A stretch of 64,000 bases of DNA. It comes from Planctomycetota bacterium (GTDB lineage: Bacteria; Planctomycetota; Phycisphaerae; SM23-33). The stretch is taken from the NCBI GenBank assembly GCA_029553505.1, contig JAKPKY010000113.1, forward strand, positions 1-64,000, written 5' to 3'. The notes under the pieces were generated by a model. It had not been told where the DNA came from. It ran no database searches and saw only the letters and a program-made list of their open reading frames with translations. Positions 36,861-44,641 of the stretch are shown here, in pieces. The position numbers and the translations under genes were made by a program. The first letter of the stretch is position 1. Each line of letters opens with the position of its first letter.

Positions 36861-38417
36861 ATGATCCGTTACTCGTGCTCCAAGTGCGGCAAGAAGTTTC
36901 AAGCCTCCGACGACTCGTCAGGCAAAAAGGTCCGGTGTCCCGAGTGCGGCATCGAATTGACGCCGATGGAACCGGACGCCTCCCAGGCCGTCTCGCCCCC
37001 CGGCGGAGAGAACGCGCAACCGTCGAACTCATGCCCGCATTGCGGGCGCGAGCTGCCCCAAGGCGCGTGCGTGTGCGTCCATTGCGGGCTGGACCTTCGC
37101 ACCGGCCGCCCCCTCGCCACGACCGTCGAGAGGTCCCCCCAGCGCAAGGGTCCGATCCTCGCCGGGACGGGCAGGGGGAAAAAACTCGCCATCGCGGCGG
37201 TTCTTTGCGTCGCCTTGGGAGTCGCGGCTGTCGGAGCCTTCTGGCTGACCCGCAAGGGAGATGCGGACAACGAACGCGACGGCGACTCCGCCTCGCTGCC
37301 CAGGATTCATGCCTTCCAGGGGCCCCAGCCGTGGGAGTTCGCCGTCCGGATCGAGGCCGAATCCATTCCCGAGGACAAAGAGACCGAAGCGATATCCGAG
37401 TTCCGATCCATGCAAACCCTCGTCCGTCCGGGGGAGTACAGAGGCATTCCCGTGCTTCCGGTGCTGTCGCCCCGGCACAACGCGAATGCCGCATACGATC
37501 CCGAGAGCCGGAAGGGATCGGTCGAATCGATCCATCACATTCAGTTGACCGGAAAGGACGACGCCGTATTCCTCCGGCTGGAGAAATTTCCTGAATTGGC
37601 CAAGCATCCGGCCGACGTCAAACCGCAGGGGTGGAATGACCTTCTCCTCTGGAAGGAAAACGATCACGACGTACGTTTCCAGTTGCTTTACACCGACTAC
37701 GCCAGCGTGGTGGATGGATTGTTCCGGGGCAAGGTCCAGCCGGACGGATCCATACGCGGAACCGTGGAGGGAACCGTCTTCCTGTTTCACGGGCGTCTCG
37801 CCGTGGCCAGGTGCAACATCAAGACGGGCGCCTTCTCCCTGACTGCGGCGCCGGACAGTCCGGATCGACACATGAATCCTTTCGGAGAGCCGGCCGTGGC
37901 GTTCTCCGGACAGAAAACCTGGAAGCTCAAACTGGCGTACTCCGTTCCCTTGAAAAAAACCTTTCACGTACCTGATGCCCAGAAGGCCAGGCAGTATGCG
38001 GACCTTCGCTCCACCGCCGGCGGAGGGGTCACCCTGGTCAACGATCACAGAACGGCTCGGTTGATCGTCATGTGCTCCCCGACAATCCGGCTGGAAGGCG
38101 ATGGCCGGAAAATCTTCCTGACGTGCGAAAAGGCCTGTTCGCTTCCGAGAGCCCCGAAAACCGCCCTGCCTCCCGAGACCCTGTCCTTTGACCTTTGGGA
38201 GTCGGACCAGAGATCGATCTGCTTTCCTCTACGGGTGCGAGTCGGATCGCTCTACCTTGATTGCGTGGTCTTCGGTAAGTTTGACGCCACCGGCAAATTG
38301 CATGCGGTTTTCGACGGAAGCGTCTTTTGCCCGTCCGTAGGAATGGGACAATCCGACCGATACGACCTGGTCGCGGACGGCAATTTCTCCCTGGAGCCTG
38401 TCGCGTCTGCCGACTAA
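36861..38417 (+). CDS. Zinc-ribbon protein with membrane anchor and large extracytoplasmic domain
   Basis: The 518-residue protein starts with two zinc ribbons: CSKCGKKF...VRCPECG (residues 6-31) and CPHCGREL...CVHCGLDL (58-80), each with two Cys pairs. A membrane helix follows (about residues 108-130), then a ~385-residue domain with many beta strands and no family I recognise. The N-terminal ribbon is common in planctomycete membrane proteins. The ribbons should lie in the cytoplasm and the large domain outside. GC is a little lower than in the core genes. It stands alone between repeat-rich spacers. Confidence 0.7.
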   Translation: MIRYSCSKCGKKFQASDDSSGKKVRCPECGIELTPMEPDASQAVSPPGGENAQPSNSCPHCGRELPQGACVCVHCGLDLRTGRPLATTVERSPQRKGPILAGTGRGKKLAIAAVLCVALGVAAVGAFWLTRKGDADNERDGDSASLPRIHAFQGPQPWEFAVRIEAESIPEDKETEAISEFRSMQTLVRPGEYRGIPVLPVLSPRHNANAAYDPESRKGSVESIHHIQLTGKDDAVFLRLEKFPELAKHPADVKPQGWNDLLLWKENDHDVRFQLLYTDYASVVDGLFRGKVQPDGSIRGTVEGTVFLFHGRLAVARCNIKTGAFSLTAAPDSPDRHMNPFGEPAVAFSGQKTWKLKLAYSVPLKKTFHVPDAQKARQYADLRSTAGGGVTLVNDHRTARLIVMCSPTIRLEGDGRKIFLTCEKACSLPRAPKTALPPETLSFDLWESDQRSICFPLRVRVGSLYLDCVVFGKFDATGKLHAVFDGSVFCPSVGMGQSDRYDLVADGNFSLEPVASAD

Positions 38418-38702
38418 CAAACGCCGGAAAAGGGGGTGGCGTGGTTTGTCCCGAAGTCCCGAAGGGACACCTGCGGCGGGACAACCACGTGGTTGCTTCG
38501 TCCCGCCGGCGCGGGACTCCGCAATCCACGGCACCCTCCAAGAATCCTGTTCGCGGTGTTCGCGCGAACGAACCACGTCGTTCCGATGGGTGCCACGGTC
38601 AAGACCGATGTTGTCGATCGAGCTTGACCGTGCGAAAGACACCCTCAAGCCCACAACGCTTGAGGGTGGCACCCCGCTTATTCTACGAACTACGGGAAAA
38701 AT
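38418..38702. repeat. Repeat-filled spacer: families E, F and A
   Basis: A family E palindrome (about 38442-38545, with CGTGGTTTGTCCC, GGGACAACCACG and a second CGTGGTTGC...CCACG arm) is followed by GTTCGCGGTGTTCGCG (family F, about 38549) and by a complete family A cruciform. No gene is present. Confidence 0.75.
38588..38674. repeat. Cruciform repeat, family A (complete, inverted)
   Basis: This is the reverse-complement arrangement of 2442-2516: outer stem GGGTGCC/GGCACCC, first hairpin CACGGTCAAG/CTTGACCGTG with an enlarged 19-base loop, second hairpin CACCCTCAAGC/GCTTGAGGGTG with a 7-base loop. Confidence 0.9.
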
Positions 38703-39155
38703 TCACTTCCACGGCGCGGGTTGGAGGCCAGCCTGTTTCTGGTACGCGCAGATTTCGCCCGTGTGATGCTGGAAGTGGCGCAGGGCGTAGACCACCCACT
38801 CGAGCGTGGTGGCGGCCTGGACGTCCGGCATGGGCGTGGCCAGCCCCGCGTCGCCGATGCCGTCCAGCCAGGCCATCGTCTTGTCGCGGACCTGCGAAAG
38901 ATACCGGAGCATGCTCTCCTGCGAGGGCGTTTCGTCGTCCGACATCTCCCAGACCTTCTTTCCGAGATTCTCGAAGATCGCCCGGTCCCGGCAGGTGTAG
39001 AACTCCCCGCACTGGAGCGCGTGGGCCGCGGCGCGGGCCGGGCCGTCAAACGGCGACTTGCCCCGCCGCCAGGCGTCCTCGCGGAAAGAAGGGATCGCCG
39101 CCTCCAGGACGGCAAAGGCGTTCGCGAACTGCCGCTTCAACGATTCCGTCAACAT
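38703..39155 (-). CDS. DinB-like four-helix protein
   Basis: The 150-residue product resembles DinB/YfiT-type proteins, four-helix bundles that bind a divalent metal through three histidines. Candidate ligands are the His of AAHALQCGEFY near residue 47 and two in RHFQHHTGEI near residue 130. Members are thiol-dependent transferases or uncharacterised damage-induced proteins; the function here is unknown. The ATG at 39155 is chosen over one 15 bases upstream because GGGAGG lies six bases before it. Confidence 0.72.
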   Translation of the reverse strand: MLTESLKRQFANAFAVLEAAIPSFREDAWRRGKSPFDGPARAAAHALQCGEFYTCRDRAIFENLGKKVWEMSDDETPSQESMLRYLSQVRDKTMAWLDGIGDAGLATPMPDVQAATTLEWVVYALRHFQHHTGEICAYQKQAGLQPAPWK

Positions 39156-39718
39156 GCCAGCCTCCCGCATTGCGTCATGCCTTCACGCGCGCGGACGCGC
39201 CGCACTTGCTTATGTTTGAGATTGTACGCCGAAGCAACCAGTCGGGTCGAGCGTACAGGCAGGAAATGCCGTTCGAGTTCGTGGTGTTCGCGGAATTCGC
39301 GGCTAATTTCTTTTCCTGTCGGCTTTGCGGGGTTGCTCCGCCGCGCGTCGCAAACCACGGCGCCCAGCCACGCGCCCGAACGCCTCCAAGCATAAGGCAC
39401 ACATACGGATAAGACGCCACAAATCCACAGGTCGAAAAATATCCCGCGGACAAGTATTCATTTTCCCCTTATTTCCCGCCATTCGGACGGCCGCATGAAT
39501 ACCGGCGATTTTGAAAAATACACCACAATAATTCAATCCGGGACACAGAAAAGCGGCTAGGCAAATTTCATTTCGCCGTTATGGTGACGGTGTCGCGGCA
39601 AAGTCATTTCCGTACAGGCAGTGCCCTTCGTCAACAAGACCGGTGTTCCCGCTCCCGCGGGAATCGCGTTTTCAAGTCGGGTCCAAGAGGTCACGGGGAA
39701 CAGGAAAGGAAACCGAAC
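39156..39718. repeat. Divergent spacer with repeat fragments
   Basis: The 563 bases between the DinB-like gene and the CBM96-repeat gene contain a family F word (GTTCGTGGTGTTCGCGG near 39281) and a family E fragment (GTCGCAAACCACGGCGCCC near 39345). From about 39400 on the sequence is AT-rich and may hold the promoter of the large secreted protein gene, but no convincing -35/-10 pair was found. Confidence 0.5.
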
Positions 39719-42700
39719 ATGCGCACTGTGACACATCTGGTTTTGGCTGTGACGGCGATGGTGTTGCTGGTCAGCGGCCCGGCGTCGGCGCAAACCGCGG
39801 TCGAAGCCGTCGCCGACCATTACGGCAACATCAGTGCCCCCACCACCGTCCAGGGCGGAAACGGCGACGGGGAAACCCTTCTCGTCAAGAACGCCAGCAG
39901 CAACAGCCGCAAGGCATGGGTCCGCTTCGACCTGACCGGCTTGAATCCCGACCTCGACGCCGACGCCACCTTCCGCTTCCGCCAGGCCGACATCGGCGAC
40001 AGTTACACCGGAACCCTCGCCGTCTGGGCGCTCGTCACCGGATTCACGCCCGGCGGCGGAATCCTCGACACGGACTGGGACGAAGACGCCCTCACGTGGA
40101 ACAACGCCCCCGCCAACAGCACCGCCAGCAAGAACAACTTCACCGAAGACGCCATCAAGATCGGAACCATCAACTTCAACACCGGCACCGAAGACACCGG
40201 GTACGTCTATTCCATCAACATCGGCCCGCTCGCGGATTTGCTCCAGGCCGACAACACCGTCACGCTGATGATCAGCGTCGATTCCCAGTCCAACCAGAAC
40301 TACCTGTTCAACATCGCCTCCAGCGAGCACAGCACGCTGACGGGCCCAGAGTTGGTCTATGTCCCCGCCGCCTCGCCCGACACGGTCGTAGCCGTCGCCG
40401 ACCATTACGGAAACATCAGCGCCCCCACCACCGTCCAGGGCGGCAACGGCGACGGGGAAACCCTCCTCGTCAAGTACGCCAGCAGCAACAGCCGCAAGGC
40501 ATGGGTCCGCTTCGACCTGACGGGCCTTTCCTTCGACTCCCAGGCCGACACGACCTTCCGCTTCCGCCAGGCCGACATCGCCACCGAGTACACCGGCACC
40601 CTGGCCGTCTGGGCTCTCAACAGCGGTTTCACTCCCGGCGGCGGAATCCTCGACACGGACTGGGACGAAGACGCCCTCACGTGGAACAACGCGCCCGCCA
40701 ACAACACCTCCAGCAAGAACAACTTCACCGCCGACGCGATCAAGATCGGAACCATCAGCTTCAACACCGCCGCGGAAGACACCGGATACGTCTATTCCAT
40801 CAACATCGGCGCGCTGGAGGATTTCCTCCAGGCCGACAACACCGTCACGCTGATGATCAGCGTCGATTACCAATCCAACTCGAGCCCATCCTTCAACATC
40901 GCCTCCAGCGAGCACAGCACACTCACGGGCCCGGAACTCGTTCTGGCGCCCCCTACGGCGCCGAACAAGTTCAATGCCGTCGCCGACCATTACGGAAACA
41001 TCAGCTCCCCCGGCACGGTCCAGGAGGGCAACGGCGACGGGGAAACCCTCTTTGTCAAGTATGCCACCAGCAACAGCCGCAAGGCCTGGATCCGCTTCGA
41101 CCTGACCGACGTCCAGAGCCCCGGCATCGCCACCTTCCGCTTCCGCCAGGCCGACGTCGCCACCGAGTACACCGGCGCGCTGGGCATCTGGGCTCTCAAC
41201 AGCGGTTTCACTCCCGGCGGCGGAATCCTCGACACGGACTGGGACGAAGACGCCCTGACGTGGAACAACGCGCCCGCCAACAACACCTCCAGCAAGAACG
41301 CTTTCACCGCCGACGCAACCAAGATCGGCGTCATCTCCTTCAACACCGCCGTTCAGGGCACCGGATACGTTTACGCCATCACCGTCGACGATCTCTCGCA
41401 GTTCGTCCAGTCCGACGGGTCGGTCACGTTCATGATCGCCGTCGACAGCCAGTCCAACGCCACCGCCACGTTCGGCATCGCGTCCAGCGAGCACGGCACG
41501 ATCCCGGGTCCGGAACTGGTCCTGGCGACGGGCTCGAATCCGCAGGTCCTCGTGGTGGATTCCCAGACCGGCCCGTACTACACTATCCAGTCGGCCCTCG
41601 ACGAAGCCGCCGCGGGCGACACCGTGCAGGTTCACGCGGGCGTCTATCACGAGCACGTCCACTTCGTCAACACCGGCACGGCGGAGCATCCCATCACCCT
41701 CGCGGGCGATTCCGGGGCCATTCTCGACGGCAGCATCGACGTGAGCCTGAGCTGGACCGCCGCCAACGACATCGGCACGGGCGTGTACCGGGCGTCGGTC
41801 AGCGGATTCGTTCCCTTCACCGTCACCGCCAACGGGAAAGTCGTCACCTCGGTCACGGAAAGCAAGTGCGACAGTCCGACCGACCCGTATTACTGGCCGG
41901 ATTTCTTCGCCAACGGTTTCCCGGCGTACGGCTGGACGGGCGTCAAGGGCGTCGTGATGTGGCATTCCTCGGCCAGCGAGCTTCTGATCCGCTTTAACGG
42001 GGCGCTCAACCCCAATTCGATGACGATGACAGCCGCCCCGCGCCAGAACTGCATCGCCATCAACAGTCAGAACTATTGCGTCATCAGCGGACTGACGATC
42101 CGCAACGCGTCCGACGGCATTTCCATCGCCAACTCCGTCGGCACGATCGTGGAAGACTGCGTCATCGGCCCGGTGGAATGGGGCATCAACCTTGAATCGG
42201 GTTCGGACAGCTGCATCCTCCGCAACAACGAGATCTTCTTCGATCCGTACGCCGGGGCGGATCCCTTCCCCGAGTCCAGTTACGAGAACTGGGAAGTCAC
42301 CAAGAGAGTGGGCGAGTACAACCGCTGGGCCATTCGCGCCAACCAGGGAACGCTGGGCGGTCACGAAATCCACAACAACCTGATCCACGACCACTGGGAC
42401 GGGATCAACCTGGAGAGCAATTCGTCGCAGCTCGCCGGAAACAACGTCCATCACAACTACATCTACCTGACGTTCGACAACGCGGTCAAACTGTCCTACG
42501 TGCAGGAGGACACCGAGCTGCACGACAACGTGATCGAATGGGGCCGGCGCGGGCTTCGCATCTCGGAGATCAGTTCCGGTCCCCTGTTCATCTATCGCAA
42601 CATCTTCCTCGAAACCAAGAGCAGCGGTCTCGTTGTCTACACCAACAACTCGCTCCAGCCGGCCGAGGTGTGGGTCTATCACAACACGAACACCTCGGAT

Positions 42701-43183
42701 GATGCCGTCTATTGCGACTTCGGCCAAAGCCAGGACACCGTCTACGTGCCCAACTACCACTACTACAACAACCTGTTCTGGTGCAACCGGGCGCTGGGCA
42801 AGAACATGGCCTACCTGCCCAACTGGATTTACAGCGATTACGACATCTATGTTCGCGCCCGCACCGGCGATCGCCCCTGGACGTCGGAAGGGGACACTTG
42901 GGGCGATTCGGCGTGGAACACCGGCGTGAGCAACGTGAACGCCGTTCCCTACGACCAGAACGCCATGTGGATCACCGAAATCGGCGGCGGGCAGACGTTC
43001 TTCGTAGATTCGGACAACCGCGACATGGCGTTGTGCAGCGACAGCCGGGCGAGGGAAGCCGGCCTGGACTTGTCCACCCTCCGGGGCGGCACGCTGCCCG
43101 GTTGCGGGTCCGGCTATTTCTCGGGCGACGCGCCGGACGTCGGCGCCCTCCAGTACGGCGAGTCGATGCCAGACCTTCCTTGA
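39719..43183 (+). CDS. Secreted protein with three CBM96/DNRLRE-like repeats and a beta-helix domain
   Basis: The 1154-residue protein has a signal peptide (residues 1-25, ending GPASAQ), three tandem ~195-residue domains and a C-terminal right-handed beta-helix (about residues 605-1154). Each repeat carries AWVRFDLT, TFRFRQAD and DTDWDEDALTWNNAPAN, the latter typical of the CBM96/DNRLRE family of secreted binding modules. The helix domain opens with YTIQSALDEAAAGDTVQVHAG, a DUF1565/pectate-lyase-like start, and has ladder motifs such as GISIANSVGTIVEDCVIG. It may bind or cleave a polysaccharide, but no catalytic residues can be named. AGGAAAGGAAA precedes the ATG. Confidence 0.78.
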   Translation: MRTVTHLVLAVTAMVLLVSGPASAQTAVEAVADHYGNISAPTTVQGGNGDGETLLVKNASSNSRKAWVRFDLTGLNPDLDADATFRFRQADIGDSYTGTLAVWALVTGFTPGGGILDTDWDEDALTWNNAPANSTASKNNFTEDAIKIGTINFNTGTEDTGYVYSINIGPLADLLQADNTVTLMISVDSQSNQNYLFNIASSEHSTLTGPELVYVPAASPDTVVAVADHYGNISAPTTVQGGNGDGETLLVKYASSNSRKAWVRFDLTGLSFDSQADTTFRFRQADIATEYTGTLAVWALNSGFTPGGGILDTDWDEDALTWNNAPANNTSSKNNFTADAIKIGTISFNTAAEDTGYVYSINIGALEDFLQADNTVTLMISVDYQSNSSPSFNIASSEHSTLTGPELVLAPPTAPNKFNAVADHYGNISSPGTVQEGNGDGETLFVKYATSNSRKAWIRFDLTDVQSPGIATFRFRQADVATEYTGALGIWALNSGFTPGGGILDTDWDEDALTWNNAPANNTSSKNAFTADATKIGVISFNTAVQGTGYVYAITVDDLSQFVQSDGSVTFMIAVDSQSNATATFGIASSEHGTIPGPELVLATGSNPQVLVVDSQTGPYYTIQSALDEAAAGDTVQVHAGVYHEHVHFVNTGTAEHPITLAGDSGAILDGSIDVSLSWTAANDIGTGVYRASVSGFVPFTVTANGKVVTSVTESKCDSPTDPYYWPDFFANGFPAYGWTGVKGVVMWHSSASELLIRFNGALNPNSMTMTAAPRQNCIAINSQNYCVISGLTIRNASDGISIANSVGTIVEDCVIGPVEWGINLESGSDSCILRNNEIFFDPYAGADPFPESSYENWEVTKRVGEYNRWAIRANQGTLGGHEIHNNLIHDHWDGINLESNSSQLAGNNVHHNYIYLTFDNAVKLSYVQEDTELHDNVIEWGRRGLRISEISSGPLFIYRNIFLETKSSGLVVYTNNSLQPAEVWVYHNTNTSDDAVYCDFGQSQDTVYVPNYHYYNNLFWCNRALGKNMAYLPNWIYSDYDIYVRARTGDRPWTSEGDTWGDSAWNTGVSNVNAVPYDQNAMWITEIGGGQTFFVDSDNRDMALCSDSRAREAGLDLSTLRGGTLPGCGSGYFSGDAPDVGALQYGESMPDLP
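39806..41533. repeat. Three tandem 585-bp coding repeats
   Basis: The word GCCGTCGCCGACCATTACGG begins the units at 39806, 40391 and 40976, exactly 585 bases apart. Long segments such as the one encoding DTDWDEDALTWNN are identical in DNA, including silent positions, so the units are recent duplicates or are kept alike by gene conversion. The third unit is slightly shorter and more diverged. Confidence 0.92.
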
Positions 43184-43213
43184 TCCCCCGGTGAACACAG
43201 AGCTCCGAAGCGC

Positions 43214-43250
43214 AAGGGAGGCCGGCCCGGACATCGGGTCGGCCTTCCTT
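43214..43250. terminator. Probable terminator after the beta-helix gene
   Basis: A long hairpin (AAGGGAGGCCGGCCCGG with GGGTCGGCCTTCCTT, two mismatches) starts 31 bases after the stop and ends in TTCCTTGTT, a weak T-run. Confidence 0.55.
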
Positions 43251-43358
43251 GTTGATGGAAACGAAACGCGGGGACGCCGAATCGCTTTCGTCACGACATC
43301 GCCTTGTTCCCAGCCGTCGCGGCGGGTATCATGCGTGTTGGACAGGAGACAGTGCAAC

Positions 43359-44475
43359 ATGGTCGAACGCGAATCGCTGAAGCAGTCCATCGACTCTCTT
43401 CGGGCCCGGATCGTATCGCTCCGGGACTCTCTTTGACCTGCCGGCCCGGCAGGCGGAAATGGCGGACCTCGAGACCCGGATGGGCGTCCCCGGATTCTGG
43501 AACAACCAGGAAGCCGCGCAGGCGGTGGTGACGAAACTCAAGGCCGCCAAGGGCGTCGTGACGCCCGTCCAGGAGATCAGCCGGGGCGTCGAAGATCTCG
43601 AAACCCTCTACGAGCTGGCCGAGGAGGACGGCGGCGACGACACCTTCGCCGAGATCGCCCGCGAGGTCGAGCGGCTCGAGGGCGACATGGACCGCCTGGA
43701 GCTTCGGACGATGCTCTCCGGCCCGCACGACGCGGGCAACTGCTACTTCGCCATCCACGCCGGCGCGGGCGGCACCGAAAGCTGCGACTGGGCGGAGATG
43801 CTCCTGCGGATGTACCTGCGCTACTTCGAGCGGAACGGGTACAAGGCGCAGGAGGTGGACCGTCTCGACGGTGAGGAGGCGGGCATCCGCTCGGCCACCC
43901 TGTACGTGACTGGCCCCTGCGCGTACGGATACCTCTCGTGCGAGCGCGGGGTGCACCGCCTGGTGCGCATCAGCCCGTACGATTCGCAGAGCCGCCGGCA
44001 CACCAGCTTCGCCAGCGTGGACGTGATCCCGGAGATGGAGGACATCGACATCGACATCGACTGGGAGAAGGACGTCCGCGAGGACACCTTCTGCGCCAGC
44101 GGGGCCGGCGGGCAGCACGTCAACAAGACCGCCAGCGCCGTCCGCCTGGTGCACAAGCCCACGGGCATCGTCGTGCAGTGCCAGAACGAGCGGTCGCAGC
44201 ACAAGAACCGCGCCGAGGCGCGGAAGATGCTCGCGGCCAAGCTCTACCAGAACGAGCAGGCCAAGCGGGACGCCGAACTGGCCAAGATGTATGGGGAGAA
44301 GGGCGAGATCGCCTTCGGCAACCAGATTCGCTCGTACGTGCTGTACCCCTACCAGCTGGTGCGGGACGAACGAACGGAGCTCAAGAGCCCCCATACCGAC
44401 CGCATTCTGGACGGCGAGATCCAGGAGTTCATCGACGCGTACCTGCGGCGCCGCGCGAGCGTCAAAAAGCAATAG
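43359..44475 (+). CDS. prfB: Peptide chain release factor 2 (programmed +1 frameshift)
   Basis: RF2 ends translation at UGA and UAA. The first 25 codons (43359-43433) run into an in-frame TGA; a +1 shift at CTT-TGA-C continues as codon GAC at 43435 to the stop at 44475, giving 371 residues. The stop is at codon 26, the same place as in E. coli, so RF2 controls its own synthesis. The protein has the GGQ motif in [12 protein letters not shown]-like form ([16 protein letters not shown]) and the codon-recognition region [21 protein letters not shown]-like, in which the tripeptide is SPY rather than the usual SPF. AGGAG lies 11 bases upstream of the ATG. No lysS or prfA neighbour. Confidence 0.95.
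43431..43437 (+). other. prfB frameshift site CTTTGAC
   Basis: Slippery Leu codon CTT followed by TGA and C, the classic RF2 site. The Shine-Dalgarno-like stimulator seen upstream in E. coli (AGGGGG) is represented only by CCGGGA, a weaker match. Confidence 0.93.
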
Positions 44476-44573
44476 CGCCTGAAAGCGAATCTTCCGGGAA
44501 AGGCTTCACTTTTCCGGCGAAATCGGGCAAACTGATGGAGTCGTGAAGGGTCCGAGTTTCTGGACAATCCTAG

Positions 44574-44623
44574 GAAACGATCTCAGAACTCGCACGGAGC
44601 CGAGAGAGTTCCGGGATCGTTTC
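44574..44623. repeat. Nested inverted repeat in leader of DUF4159 gene
   Basis: Outer arms GAAACGATC (44574-44582) and GATCGTTTC (44615-44623) enclose GAACTC (44586-44591) and GAGTTC (44606-44611). It ends 18 bases before the start codon, just ahead of the GGGAG ribosome site, so it could be a prfB terminator or an RNA element acting on translation of the next gene. Confidence 0.6.
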
Positions 44624-44641
44624 TAAACCCCGGGAGAAGTT

